DNA of 64,000 bases from Mycobacterium sp. UM_CSW (lineage in GTDB: Bacteria; Actinomycetota; Actinomycetes; Mycobacteriales; Mycobacteriaceae). Numbering within the stretch: the first letter of the stretch is position 1; every line of letters begins with the position of its first letter. The translations under genes were made by a program, and so were the position numbers. The stretch lies in the NCBI RefSeq assembly GCF_000455205.1, contig NZ_AUWQ01000074.1, positions 1 to 64,000 of the forward strand. The letters are read 5' to 3'. Below are positions 34,298 to 43,633 of this stretch, in pieces. The notes under the pieces are model-generated. The model did not search any database and was not told where the DNA came from. It saw only the letters and a program-made list of their open reading frames with translations.

Positions 34298-35169
34298 TGA
34301 CCGTCACCGCAGCGGATTCCACGGCGCCCGCCCGATTCTCCTGGGCCAGCCTCAGCCGATACGGCGAGGCCCCGGCCCGGGCGTTGGTCGAGATAGGGCA
34401 GATGGTCTGGTTCGCGATGACCGCCGTCGGGCAGATCCCCTTCGCCATGCGCCGCTACCGCAAGGAAATGTTGCGGATGGTCGCCCAGATGGGGATGGGC
34501 ACCGGCGCGATGGCCGTGGTCGGCGGCACCGCCGCCATCGTCGGCTTCATCACGCTGTCCGCGGGCTCGCTGGTCGCCATCCAGGGCTACGCGACGCTGG
34601 GCAACATCGGTGTCGAGGCGTTCACCGGGTTCTTGGCCGCGCTGGTCAACGTGCGCTTCGTGGCGCCCGTGGCCGCAGGTCAGGCGTTGGCCGCGACGGT
34701 CGGTGCCGGCGCCACCGCGGAACTGGGCGCCATGCGCATCAGCGAGGAGATCGACGCGCTGGAGGTGATGAGCATCCGGTCGGTCGCCTTCCTGGCGTCC
34801 ACCCGGGTGGTGGCGGGTCTCGTCGTCATCATCCCGCTCTATGGGTTGGCGATCACCCTGGCCTTCGTGTCCCAGCAGGTCACCACCGTGTTTTTCTACG
34901 GGCAGTCCGCCGGCACGTACAACCACTACTTCCACACATTCCTGCGCCTCAACGACGTGGGCTGGTCGTTCGCGGAGGTGATCCTGGTCGCGGTGGTCGT
35001 CATGACCACCCACTGCTACTACGGCTACACCGCCAGCGGCGGGCCGGTCGGCGTCGGCGAAGCCGTCGGCCGGTCGATGCGGCTGTCGTTGATCACGATC
35101 GTTGTCGTCGTCGTGCTGACCGCGATGGCGGTCTACGGCAAGAGCCCGAACTTCAACCTCACGGTGTAG
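34297..35169 (+). CDS. yrbEB: YrbEB, second MlaE-type permease
   Basis: 290 aa. It has the same fold as the upstream permease, with GAGATAELGAMRISEEIDAL as the coupling loop and SIRSVAFLASTRVVAGLVVI after it. The N-terminal 40 residues are hydrophilic and amphipathic. Together with YrbEA it forms the permease dimer through which the Mce proteins pass lipids or sterols. Starts one base into the previous stop codon. No ATPase gene lies in the operon, which is normal because MceG is shared from elsewhere. Confidence 0.94.
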   Translation: MTVTAADSTAPARFSWASLSRYGEAPARALVEIGQMVWFAMTAVGQIPFAMRRYRKEMLRMVAQMGMGTGAMAVVGGTAAIVGFITLSAGSLVAIQGYATLGNIGVEAFTGFLAALVNVRFVAPVAAGQALAATVGAGATAELGAMRISEEIDALEVMSIRSVAFLASTRVVAGLVVIIPLYGLAITLAFVSQQVTTVFFYGQSAGTYNHYFHTFLRLNDVGWSFAEVILVAVVVMTTHCYYGYTASGGPVGVGEAVGRSMRLSLITIVVVVVLTAMAVYGKSPNFNLTV

Positions 35170-35175
35170 CCGCCC

Positions 35176-36501
35176 ATGACGACCCCAACCGCCTCGGCCC
35201 CGCAAATCAAGGACCACCCGCCACGGATCCCGCCGTACAAGACGGCGGCCGTGGTGTTCTTGGTGATCGCCGCGGTGGTGTTGTCGTTCGTGTGGCTGCA
35301 GTTCCGGGGCCGGCTCACGCCGAAGACGCCCCTGACGATGGTGGCCCCCCGGTCCGGTTTGGTGATGGATCCGAATTCGAAGGTCACCTACAACGGGGTG
35401 GAAATCGGCCGGGTGGCCAGCATTTCGCAGATCCAGCGCGATGGCGTGCCGGCGGCCAAGTTCGTCTTGGACGTCCAGCCCAAGTACATTGACCTGATCC
35501 CGGCCAACGTGGAGGCCAATATCAAGGCGACCACGGTGTTCGGCAACAAGTATGTGTCGTTGACCTCTCCGAAAAACCCGACGCCGCAACGCGTTACCAC
35601 GAGTCAGGTGATCGAGGCGCGGTCGGTGACGACGGAGTTCAACACATTGTTCGGGACGATCACCTCGATCGCGGACAAGGTGGACCCGGTCAAGGTGAAC
35701 CTCACGCTGGCCGCCGCCGCGCAGGCATTGACCGGGCTGGGCGACAAGTTCGGGCAATCGATCGTCAACGGCAACACCATCCTTGACGACATCAATCCGC
35801 AAATGCCGCAGATCCGCCACGACATTGCGCGGTTGGCGGCCCTCGGCGACACCTACGCGAACGCCGCACCGGATCTGTTGGACGCCCTCAACCACGCGGT
35901 GGTCACGGCGCGCACCCTGCACCGGCAGGAGGCCGACCTGGACGCCGCGTTGCTGGCCGCGGCCGGGTTGGGCAACACGGGTGAAGACATCTTCCGACGG
36001 GGCGGCCCTTACTTCCAGCGGGGCGCCGCGGATCTGGTGCCCACCGCCCAGCTGCTCGACACCTACAGCCCCGAATTCTTCTGCACCATCCGCAATTACT
36101 ACGACGAAGAACCCGCGGCCTTCGCGACGACGGGCGGCGGCAACGGCTACGCGCTGAGGACGATGACCGAGCTGACGTCGGGGTTGGGCGGCATCCTGAC
36201 GCTGCCGGGGCTGGCCGGCACGGTGGCCACCATGGGGCTCCTCGGGCTGGCCGGGCTGGTGGGCGGCGCGCCGAATCCCTATGTGTACCCGGACAATCTG
36301 CCGCGGGTGAACGCTCGCGGCGGGCCCGGGGGTGCGCCGGGTTGCTGGCAAGGCATCACCCATGACCTGTGGCCCGCGCCCGAGCTGGTGCTGGACACCG
36401 GCGCCAGCCTCGCGCCGTACAACCATCTGGACACCGGCTCGCCGTACGCCATCGAGTACGTGTGGGGCCGCCAAGTCGGGGACAACACGATCAACCCATG
36501 A
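35176..36501 (+). CDS. mceA: MceA-type substrate-binding protein
   Basis: 441 aa. An N-terminal anchor (KTAAVVFLVIAAVVLSFVWL, residues 22-41) is followed by the MCE/MlaD beta-barrel: GLVMDPNSKVTYNGVEIGRV and IKATTVFGNKYVSLTSP. A long helical section (about residues 150-270) follows, then a Gly/Pro-rich tail with TFPYxx-like end YAIEYVWGRQVGD. MceA-F assemble a hexamer that carries lipids across the periplasm. No RGD motif was noticed. First of six mce genes, seven bases after yrbEB and overlapping mceB by four bases. Confidence 0.94.
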   Translation: MTTPTASAPQIKDHPPRIPPYKTAAVVFLVIAAVVLSFVWLQFRGRLTPKTPLTMVAPRSGLVMDPNSKVTYNGVEIGRVASISQIQRDGVPAAKFVLDVQPKYIDLIPANVEANIKATTVFGNKYVSLTSPKNPTPQRVTTSQVIEARSVTTEFNTLFGTITSIADKVDPVKVNLTLAAAAQALTGLGDKFGQSIVNGNTILDDINPQMPQIRHDIARLAALGDTYANAAPDLLDALNHAVVTARTLHRQEADLDAALLAAAGLGNTGEDIFRRGGPYFQRGAADLVPTAQLLDTYSPEFFCTIRNYYDEEPAAFATTGGGNGYALRTMTELTSGLGGILTLPGLAGTVATMGLLGLAGLVGGAPNPYVYPDNLPRVNARGGPGGAPGCWQGITHDLWPAPELVLDTGASLAPYNHLDTGSPYAIEYVWGRQVGDNTINP

Positions 36502-37538
36502 AGATCACCGGCTCCGCCATCAAGCTCGCCATCGTCTCGTTGGTGCTGGCGCTGATCACCGTCTCGATCGTGGTCGTGTTCGCTCAGCTGCGCTTCAACC
36601 GCACCAACAGCTACACCGCGGAGTTCAGCAATGCCAGCGGCCTCAAAGACGGCCAGTTCGTCCGCGCCTCGGGAGTGGAGGTCGGCAAGGTCAAGAAGGT
36701 GCGCCTGGTCGACGGTGGCCGCAAGGCGCAGGTGGACTTCGCCGTCGACCGCTCGATTCCGCTCTACCAGTCGACGACCGCCCAGATCCGCTACCTCGAC
36801 CTGTTCGCCAACCGCTTCCTGGAACTCAAGCGCGGCGACGGTGCGGGTGCCGATCGCGTGTTGCCGCCGGGCGGATTCATCCCGCTGTCCCGTACCTCGC
36901 CGGCCTTAGATCTCGACGCCCTGATCGGTGGTTTCAAACCCCTGTTCCGCGCGCTGGATCCGGAAAAGGTCAACACCATCGCGTCGGCGATCATCACCGT
37001 GTTTCAGGGTCAGGGCGGCACCATCAACGACATCCTCGACCAGACCGCGCAGCTGACCTCGCACCTCGCGGAGCGTGACGAGGCGATCGGCGAGGTGGTC
37101 AAGAATCTGAATGTGGTGCTGGACACCACGGTTCGGCATCGTAAGGAATTCGACCAGACGGTCGACAACTTCGAGCGGTTGATCACCGGGCTGGAAAACC
37201 ACGCCGACCCGCTTGCCGCCGGCACCGCGAACATCAGCAACGCCGCCGGAACGGTGGCCAACCTGCTGGCCGACAACCGCGCTCTGCTGCACAAGGAGAT
37301 CGACTACCTGCAGGCGCTCCAGCAGCCGCTCGTGGACCAACGCGATCAGCTCAGCGATCTGATCCACAAGACGCCGACCGCGCTCAACCTGATCGGGCGC
37401 AGCATCGGCCTCTACGGCGACTGGGTGAACTTCTACCTCTGCGACCTGACGATCAAGTGGAACGGGCTGCAGGCCGGCGGCCCGGTCCGGACGGTCAGGA
37501 TCTGGCAGCAGCCCACGGGCAGGTGCTCGCCGCAATGA
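36498..37538 (+). CDS. mceB: MceB-type protein
   Basis: 346 aa. N-terminal anchor AIVSLVLALITVSIVVVFAQL, then the MCE domain with FSNASGLKDGQFVRASGVEVGKV split over residues 43-65, and QIRYLDLFANRFLELKRG. Helices with regular Leu/Val spacing follow (about 160-290) for the tunnel of the hexamer. The end has NFYLCDLTIKWNG, a Cys shared by MceB proteins. Start at the ATG at 36498 overlaps the mceA stop. No proline-rich tail. Confidence 0.93.
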   Translation: MKITGSAIKLAIVSLVLALITVSIVVVFAQLRFNRTNSYTAEFSNASGLKDGQFVRASGVEVGKVKKVRLVDGGRKAQVDFAVDRSIPLYQSTTAQIRYLDLFANRFLELKRGDGAGADRVLPPGGFIPLSRTSPALDLDALIGGFKPLFRALDPEKVNTIASAIITVFQGQGGTINDILDQTAQLTSHLAERDEAIGEVVKNLNVVLDTTVRHRKEFDQTVDNFERLITGLENHADPLAAGTANISNAAGTVANLLADNRALLHKEIDYLQALQQPLVDQRDQLSDLIHKTPTALNLIGRSIGLYGDWVNFYLCDLTIKWNGLQAGGPVRTVRIWQQPTGRCSPQ

Positions 37539-39094
37539 GAACGCTGACCGAATTCAACCGCAGCCGTGTGGGTCTCATGGGCATCACGGTGTTGATTCTC
37601 GGCGTCGTGGTCGGCCAAAGCTTCACCAGCGTGCCGATGATCTTCGCCACTCCGAGCTTCTACGGTCAGTTCACCGACACCGGCCAACTGAACAAGGGCG
37701 ACAAGGTGCGCATCACCGGCGTGAATGTCGGCAAGGTGGAGTCCTTCGCGATCGACGGCGATCATGTCCTGATCAAGTTCAACATCGGCGCGAACACCAT
37801 CGGCACCGAGAGCCGGCTCGCGATCAAGACCGACACCATCCTGGGCAAGAAAGTTCTCGAGATCGAGCCGCGCGGAAACCAGACGTTGAAGCCGGGCAGC
37901 GTCTTGCCGCTGAGCCAAAGCACCACCCCCTATCAGCTCTACGACGCGAACTTCGACATCACCAGGGCCGCCGCCGGCTGGGACATCGACACCGTCAAGC
38001 GCTCGCTGAACGTCTTGTCGCAGACCATCGACCAGACCTACCCGCACCTGAGCGCCACGCTCGACGGGTTGACCAAATTCTCCGACACCATCGGCAAGCG
38101 CGACGAACAGATCAAGCACCTGCTCGCGCAGGCCCACCAGGTGGCCGGCGTGCTCGGTGACCGCAGCGAACAGGTCAATCGACTGCTGGTCAACGCCAAG
38201 ACGCTGCTGGGCGCGTTCAACGAGCGCGGCCGGGCCATCGACGCCCTGCTGCAAAACGTTTCGGCCTTCTCGACGCAGGTGCAGGGGTTCATCAACGACA
38301 ACCCCAACCTCAACCCCGTGCTGGAGCAGTTGCACGCCATCACCGACGTACTGGTGGCGCGTAAGGACGACCTGGCCCAAACCCTCACCTATGTCAGCCA
38401 ATTCGCCGCATCGCTGGGCGAATCCGTCGCGTCGGGACCGTACTTCAAGATCGTGCTGTCCAACCTGTTGCCGTACTGGATCCTGCAGCCGTTCGTCGAC
38501 GCCGCCTTCAAGAAACGTGGTATCGATCCGGAGGACTTCTGGCGCAGCGCCGGGCTGCCCGAGTTCCGCTGGCCCGACCCGAACGGGACCCGGTTCCCCA
38601 ACGGGGCGCCACCGCCGGCACCTCCGGTGCTGGAGGGCACGCCCGGTCACCCGGGACCGGCCGTCCCGCCGGGAACGGCGTGCTCGTACACACCACCGGC
38701 CGACGCGCTGCCGCGGCCGTGGAACCCGTTGCCGTGCACGGGCGTAAGCGTCGGCCCGTTCGGCGGCAGCTTCCCGGCGCCGATGGACGTGCAGGCCTCG
38801 CCACCGAACCCGAACGGTCTGCCCCCGACTCCGGGTATCGCGATCGCCGGGCGGCCGGGCGATCCGCCGCCGGACGTGCCGGGCACACCCGTGCCACTGC
38901 CAGCCCAGACCCCGCCGGGCGCGCGCACCGAGAACCTGCAGCCCGCCGGCCCGCTGCCGCCACCGTCAACGTTCGCGCCCGCCCTGCCTCCGGGGCCACC
39001 CGCGCCGCCCGGACCCGGGAATCAACTGCCGGCCCCGTTCATCAATCCCGGCGGCACGGGAGGCAGCGGCATCACGGGAGGTAACCAGAATTGA
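37535..39094 (+). CDS. mceC: MceC-type protein with proline-rich tail
   Basis: 519 aa. After the anchor GLMGITVLILGVVVG comes the MCE domain (FTDTGQLNKGDKVRITGVNV, then LAIKTDTILGKKVLEIEPRG), then the helical tunnel part to about residue 300. The last 170 residues are unusually rich in Pro and Gly (PPPAPPVLEGTPGHPGP and similar), which is known for MceC and probably reaches outward through the cell wall. Overlaps mceB at ATGA. Confidence 0.93.
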   Translation: MRTLTEFNRSRVGLMGITVLILGVVVGQSFTSVPMIFATPSFYGQFTDTGQLNKGDKVRITGVNVGKVESFAIDGDHVLIKFNIGANTIGTESRLAIKTDTILGKKVLEIEPRGNQTLKPGSVLPLSQSTTPYQLYDANFDITRAAAGWDIDTVKRSLNVLSQTIDQTYPHLSATLDGLTKFSDTIGKRDEQIKHLLAQAHQVAGVLGDRSEQVNRLLVNAKTLLGAFNERGRAIDALLQNVSAFSTQVQGFINDNPNLNPVLEQLHAITDVLVARKDDLAQTLTYVSQFAASLGESVASGPYFKIVLSNLLPYWILQPFVDAAFKKRGIDPEDFWRSAGLPEFRWPDPNGTRFPNGAPPPAPPVLEGTPGHPGPAVPPGTACSYTPPADALPRPWNPLPCTGVSVGPFGGSFPAPMDVQASPPNPNGLPPTPGIAIAGRPGDPPPDVPGTPVPLPAQTPPGARTENLQPAGPLPPPSTFAPALPPGPPAPPGPGNQLPAPFINPGGTGGSGITGGNQN

Positions 39095-40659
39095 GTGCCG
39101 TCAACACATTTCGTAACCTGCGGGCCCGGAGGGTCATCGGGGTGCTGGTGGTGGCGCTGGCGGTGCTGGCCGGATACCTCGGGTTGCAGCTCTACAACAA
39201 GCTGACGACCAACACGGTGGTCGCGTACTTCCCGGAGGCGAACGCGCTCTATGCCGGGGACAAGGTGCAGATCATGGGCGTCCGCGTGGGTGCGGTCGAC
39301 AAGATCGAGCCGGCCGGCGACAAGATGAGGGTGACGTTTCACTACGAGAACAAATACAAGGTGCCCGCCAACGCGTCCGCCGTGATCGTCAACCCAACCC
39401 TGGTGGCGTCGCGCAACATTCAGTTGGAGCCGCCCTACAAGGGCGGCCCGGTGATGGGCGACAACGCGGTGATCCCCATCGAGCGCACGCAGGTCCCGAC
39501 GGAGTGGGACCAACTGAGCCAGAGCGTCGCCAACGTCATCAACAAGTTGGGCCCGACACCCGAGCAGCCGAAGGGCCCGTTCGGTGACGCCATCGAGTCG
39601 TTCGCGGACGGGCTGGCAGGCAAGGGCAAGCAGATCAACACCACGCTGAACAGCCTGTCGCGGGCGTTGACCGCGCTGAACGAGGGCCGCGGGGACTTCT
39701 TCGCGGTGGTACACAGCCTGGCGCAGTTCGTCAACGCCCTGCACAAAGACGACCAGCAGTTCGTCGCGCTGAACCAAAACCTGGCCCAGTTCACCGACAA
39801 GCTGACCGGGTCCGATCGCGAGCTGGCCACGGCGATACAGCAGTTCGACTCCCTCCTGTCCACGCTGCGGCCGTTCTTGGACAAGAACCGCGGCGTGTTG
39901 ACGAGCGACATCGACAACCTCGCCACCCTGACCAACACGCTGGTGCAGCCCGATCCGCTGAACGGTTTGGAGACCGCCCTGCACGTGCTGCCCACGCTGG
40001 AGACGAACCTCAGCCAGATCTATCACCCGACGCACGGCGCGGTCATGTCCATCCCGGCGATCCCGAACTTCGCGAACCCAATGCAGTTCGTCTGCAGCAT
40101 GATTCAGGCCGGCAGCCGGCTGGGCTACCAAGATTCCGCCGAACTGTGTGCGCAATACCTGGCGCCGGTCCTCGATGCGATCAAGTTCAACTACCTGCCC
40201 TTCGGGCTGAACCTGTTTTCCACCGCCGAGACGCTGCCCAAGGAAGTCGCCTACTCGGAGCCCCGGCTGCAGCCGCCGAACGGGTACAAGGACACGACGG
40301 TGCCCGGGATCTGGGTGCCCGACACCCCGTTGTCGCACCGCAACACCCAGCCCGGCTGGGTCGTTGCCCCGGGGATGCAGGGGCAGCAGGTGGGGCCGAT
40401 CACCGCGGGCCTGCTGACCCCCGACTCGTTGGCCGAACTGATGGGCGGCCCGGACATCGCGCCCCCACAATCGGGGCTGCAGACGCCGCCGGGACCACCG
40501 AATGCCTACGACGAGAACCCAGTGCTGCCACCCATCGGCGTGCGCGCCCCGCAGGTGCCGATCCCGCCGCCGGCGCCCGGGCCGGGGGTGATCCCAGGGC
40601 CGGTCGCACCGACACCCCCGCCCGCTGAGGCGGCCGTTTCGGCGGGACTCGGATCGTGA
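39091..40659 (+). CDS. mceD: MceD-type protein
   Basis: 522 aa from a TTG start at 39091 that overlaps the mceC stop (TTGA). The MCE domain is YFPEANALYAGDKVQIMGVR with VNPTLVASRNIQLEPPYKGG; the anchor is VLVVALAVLAGYLGLQL. Helical tunnel region to about residue 300, then a Cys-containing stretch (FVCSMIQAGSRLGYQDSAEL) and a proline-rich end. It overlaps the next gene by four bases. The TTG start may lower its translation relative to neighbours. Confidence 0.92.
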   Translation: MSAVNTFRNLRARRVIGVLVVALAVLAGYLGLQLYNKLTTNTVVAYFPEANALYAGDKVQIMGVRVGAVDKIEPAGDKMRVTFHYENKYKVPANASAVIVNPTLVASRNIQLEPPYKGGPVMGDNAVIPIERTQVPTEWDQLSQSVANVINKLGPTPEQPKGPFGDAIESFADGLAGKGKQINTTLNSLSRALTALNEGRGDFFAVVHSLAQFVNALHKDDQQFVALNQNLAQFTDKLTGSDRELATAIQQFDSLLSTLRPFLDKNRGVLTSDIDNLATLTNTLVQPDPLNGLETALHVLPTLETNLSQIYHPTHGAVMSIPAIPNFANPMQFVCSMIQAGSRLGYQDSAELCAQYLAPVLDAIKFNYLPFGLNLFSTAETLPKEVAYSEPRLQPPNGYKDTTVPGIWVPDTPLSHRNTQPGWVVAPGMQGQQVGPITAGLLTPDSLAELMGGPDIAPPQSGLQTPPGPPNAYDENPVLPPIGVRAPQVPIPPPAPGPGVIPGPVAPTPPPAEAAVSAGLGS

Positions 40660-41834
40660 ACACGCTGCGCGCCTTCGGTATTCGCGTCCGGTACCGGGCG
40701 CGGCAGGCGATGGCCCTGCTGGTCGCCACCGCGGCACTGACGTCCTGCGCCAAGTGGCACGGAATCGCGAACGTGCCGATGCCGGGCGGCCCGGGCAGCG
40801 GGCCCGGCTCGTACATCATCTACGTGCAGATGCCCGACACGCTGGCCCTGAACGACAACAGCCGGGTGCGGGTGGCCGATGTCTTCGTCGGCACGGTGCG
40901 CGCGATCGCCCTGAAGAACTGGGTGGCCACGCTGACGCTGCGGGTGGACAAGAGCGTCAAGTTGCCGCGGAACGCGACCGCCAAGATCGGACAGACCAGC
41001 CTGCTCGGCTCCCAGCACATCGAGCTGGCCGCGCCACCCAACCCCTCGCCGGAGCCGCTGAGGCCGGGCGACACCATCCCGTTGCAAAACGCGTCGGCTT
41101 ACCCCACGACCGAGCAGACCCTGGCCAGTCTCGCCATGATCTTGCGCGGCGGCGGCATCCCGAACCTCGAAACGCTGCAGAACGAGGTGTACAACATCGT
41201 GCACGGCCGGGCCGACCAGATCCGGGCCTTCCTCGGCAAGCTGGACACCTTCACCGCCCGGCTCAACGAGCAGACCGATGACATCACCCGAGCCATCGAC
41301 TCCACCAACCGGCTGCTGGCGTACGTGGGTCCCCGCTCGGACGTCATCGATCGGGTCCTCACCGAATTCCCGCCCCTGCTCAAGCATTTCGCCGACAAGC
41401 AGAACCTGTTGATCAACGCGGTCGACGCGACCGGCCGGCTCAGCCAGGTCGCCGACCAATACCTGTCCGCCTCCCGGGGCGACCTGCACCAGGACCTGCT
41501 GGCGCTGCAATGCCCGTTGCGGGAACTGGGCCGTGGCGCGCCCTATCTGATCCGCGCGCTGAAGCTGATCCTGGTCCGGCCGTTCGACGTCGACGCCGTC
41601 CCGAAGTCGTTCCGGGGCGACTACTTCAACCTGTCGTTGACGCTCGACCTGACCATGAGCTCCGTCGACAACGCGATCCTGACCGGGACCGGATTCTCCG
41701 GAGCGCTGCGCGCGCTCGAGCAATCGTGGGGCCGCGATCCCGAAACGATGATCCCCGATGTCCGCTACACGCCGAACCCGAACGACGCCCCGGGCGGGCC
41801 GCTGGTGGAAAGGGCGGACCGAGGCCAATGCTGA
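40656..41834 (+). CDS. mceE: MceE-type lipoprotein
   Basis: 392 aa from the GTG at 40656. It carries a lipoprotein signal: LLVATAALTSC with the acylated Cys at 31, which is the normal feature of MceE (LprN/LprK) proteins. The MCE domain follows (VQMPDTLALNDNSRVRVADV, then GQTSLLGSQHIELAAPPNP) and a helical tunnel part. It is the lipid-anchored subunit of the hexamer. It overlaps mceF by seven bases. Confidence 0.93.
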   Translation: MNTLRAFGIRVRYRARQAMALLVATAALTSCAKWHGIANVPMPGGPGSGPGSYIIYVQMPDTLALNDNSRVRVADVFVGTVRAIALKNWVATLTLRVDKSVKLPRNATAKIGQTSLLGSQHIELAAPPNPSPEPLRPGDTIPLQNASAYPTTEQTLASLAMILRGGGIPNLETLQNEVYNIVHGRADQIRAFLGKLDTFTARLNEQTDDITRAIDSTNRLLAYVGPRSDVIDRVLTEFPPLLKHFADKQNLLINAVDATGRLSQVADQYLSASRGDLHQDLLALQCPLRELGRGAPYLIRALKLILVRPFDVDAVPKSFRGDYFNLSLTLDLTMSSVDNAILTGTGFSGALRALEQSWGRDPETMIPDVRYTPNPNDAPGGPLVERADRGQC

Positions 41835-43378
41835 CCCCCTTCATCAAGCGTCAGCTGATCCTGTTCGCCCTCCTCAGCCTCGTCACCGCGGTCGCACTCG
41901 GCGGGTACTACCTGCGGATCCCCACCGCGGCGGGGATCGGCCAGTACACGTTGCACGCGGACCTGCCGGCCTCGGGCGGTCTGTACGAAACGGCCAACGT
42001 GGCTTACCGCGGCGAAACCATCGGCAGGGTCACCGACGTCGAGCCGACCAAGTCGGGCGCGCGGGTGACCATGAGCATCGCCAACCGCTTCAAGATCCCG
42101 ATCGACGCGACGGCGAACGTGCATTCGGTGTCGGCGGTCGGTGAGCAGTACATAGATCTGGTGTCACTCGGCAACCCGGGCAAGTACTTCCAGCCGGGAC
42201 AGACCATCACCAAGGGCACCATACCCACCGACATCGGTCCGGCGCTGGACGCCGCGAACCGCGGACTGGCCGCGCTACCCAAGGACAAGATCTCCTCGCT
42301 GCTTGACGAAACCGCCCAAGCCGTAGGCGGATTGGGGCCCGCGCTGCAACGACTGGTCGACGCGACCCAGGCGATCGCCGGGGATTTCAAGACCAACATC
42401 GGTGATGTCAACGACATCATCCAAAACTCCGGGCCGATCATCGACAGCCAGGTCAACTCGGGCGACTCGATCGAGCGGTGGTCGCACAACCTGGACATCC
42501 TCGCCGCGCAGAGCGCGGAAAACGACCAGCACGTGCAAAGCATCCTGACCCAGGGCGCGCCGACCGCCGATCAGGTCAATGCGGTGTTCGGCGACGTCCG
42601 CGAATCGCTGCCGCAGACGCTGGCGAATCTCGAGATCGTGCTGGACATGCTCAAGCGCTACCACAAGGGCGTCGAGCAATTGCTCGTCTCCTACCCGCAG
42701 GGCGCCTCGGAAGGCCAGACCGTGACGACGCCGTTCCCGGGCTACGCGTCGCTCGGCACCTCGCTGACGATCAACCAGCCGCCGCCCTGTCTGACGGGGT
42801 TCCTCCCCGCACCGCAGTGGCGGTCGCCGGCGGACACCAGCCTGGCGCCGATGCCGTCCGGGACCTATTGCAAGATCCCGCAGGACGCTCCGGCCAACGC
42901 GGTGCGCGGGGCGCGCAACCTGCCGTGTGTCGACGTGCCCGGCAAACGCGCCGCCACGCCGCGCGAATGTCGCGACTCCAGACCGTACGTCCCCGCGGGC
43001 ACCAACCCCTGGTACGGCGACCCCAACCAGATCCTGACCTGCCCCGCGCCCGCGGCGCGCTGTGATCAGCCGGTCAAGCCGGGCCTGGTGATACCCGCGC
43101 CGTCCGTCAACAACGGCATGAATCCCGCACCCTCCGACCGGGTTCCGGGGACACCGCCCCCCGTCAGCGATCCGTTACAGCGCCCGGGGTCGGGCACCGT
43201 CCAATGCAACGGGCAGCAGCCGAACCCCTGCGTCTACACGCCGGGCGGCCCTCCGGCGGCGGTTTACAGCCCGCAGAGCGGCGACTTCGTGGGGCCCGAC
43301 GGCGTGAAGTACGCGGTCGACAATTCGACCAAAACCGGGGACGACGGGTGGAAGGACATGCTGGCGCCGCCCCGCTGA
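41828..43378 (+). CDS. mceF: MceF-type protein with proline-rich tail
   Basis: 516 aa from the ATG at 41828, which overlaps the mceE stop by seven bases. Anchor QLILFALLSLVTAVALGGYY, MCE domain with DLPASGGLYETANVAYRGET and VHSVSAVGEQYIDLVSLGN, helical part to about residue 290, and a long Cys- and Pro-containing tail (residues 310-516; eight or more Cys). The tail probably forms disulfides outside the membrane. Last gene of the operon; no Mam accessory genes follow. A 6-bp GC hairpin lies 130 bases downstream. Confidence 0.93.
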   Translation: MLTPFIKRQLILFALLSLVTAVALGGYYLRIPTAAGIGQYTLHADLPASGGLYETANVAYRGETIGRVTDVEPTKSGARVTMSIANRFKIPIDATANVHSVSAVGEQYIDLVSLGNPGKYFQPGQTITKGTIPTDIGPALDAANRGLAALPKDKISSLLDETAQAVGGLGPALQRLVDATQAIAGDFKTNIGDVNDIIQNSGPIIDSQVNSGDSIERWSHNLDILAAQSAENDQHVQSILTQGAPTADQVNAVFGDVRESLPQTLANLEIVLDMLKRYHKGVEQLLVSYPQGASEGQTVTTPFPGYASLGTSLTINQPPPCLTGFLPAPQWRSPADTSLAPMPSGTYCKIPQDAPANAVRGARNLPCVDVPGKRAATPRECRDSRPYVPAGTNPWYGDPNQILTCPAPAARCDQPVKPGLVIPAPSVNNGMNPAPSDRVPGTPPPVSDPLQRPGSGTVQCNGQQPNPCVYTPGGPPAAVYSPQSGDFVGPDGVKYAVDNSTKTGDDGWKDMLAPPR

Positions 43379-43510
43379 GCTTGCGTCCGGTGAATCTCGT
43401 TGATTTGCAACGCTTTTAGCAATACCCAAAGGTCCTGGGCAACAAGAGGGTCGCCCTCCCCCACCTGACCGCACCCGCACGCCTGGAGGCACGTCGCGCG
43501 GCTCCTCCGG

Positions 43511-43526
43511 GGCCGCCTCAGCGGCC
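43511..43526 (+). terminator. Short GC hairpin after the mce operon
   Basis: GGCCGC-CTCA-GCGGCC is a perfect 6-4-6 stem-loop between mceF and the next promoter. It has no U-tract. A smaller stem (GAGGG-TCG-CCCTC, 43446-43458) precedes it. Terminator role inferred. Confidence 0.4.
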
Positions 43527-43537
43527 TGACCAGGTCA

Positions 43538-43568
43538 TTGACACTGACCGCACGTACAGTCATATACT
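43538..43568 (+). promoter_or_regulatory. Promoter with embedded operator of the Phd-like gene (site 3)
   Basis: TTGACA (43538-43543) is a consensus -35 box. CATATA (43561-43566) lies 17 bases on and TATACT (43563-43568) 19 bases on as -10 candidates. Between them is GACCGCACGTACAGTC (43546-43561), identical to the mce site except for one base (A for G at 43558). Confidence 0.7.
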
Positions 43569-43633
43569 TGGGCATCGTCGGGTTGGCGCATCCCCCACGC
43601 TCCAGGTCGGTGAAGGTCGGAGATCGGAGCGAA

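Noticed and set aside
34156-36474. Long antisense ORF (772 codons) opposite yrbEB and mceA
   Set aside because: It is the shadow of two clear mce genes; sequence is His/Arg/Gly-rich with no domain.
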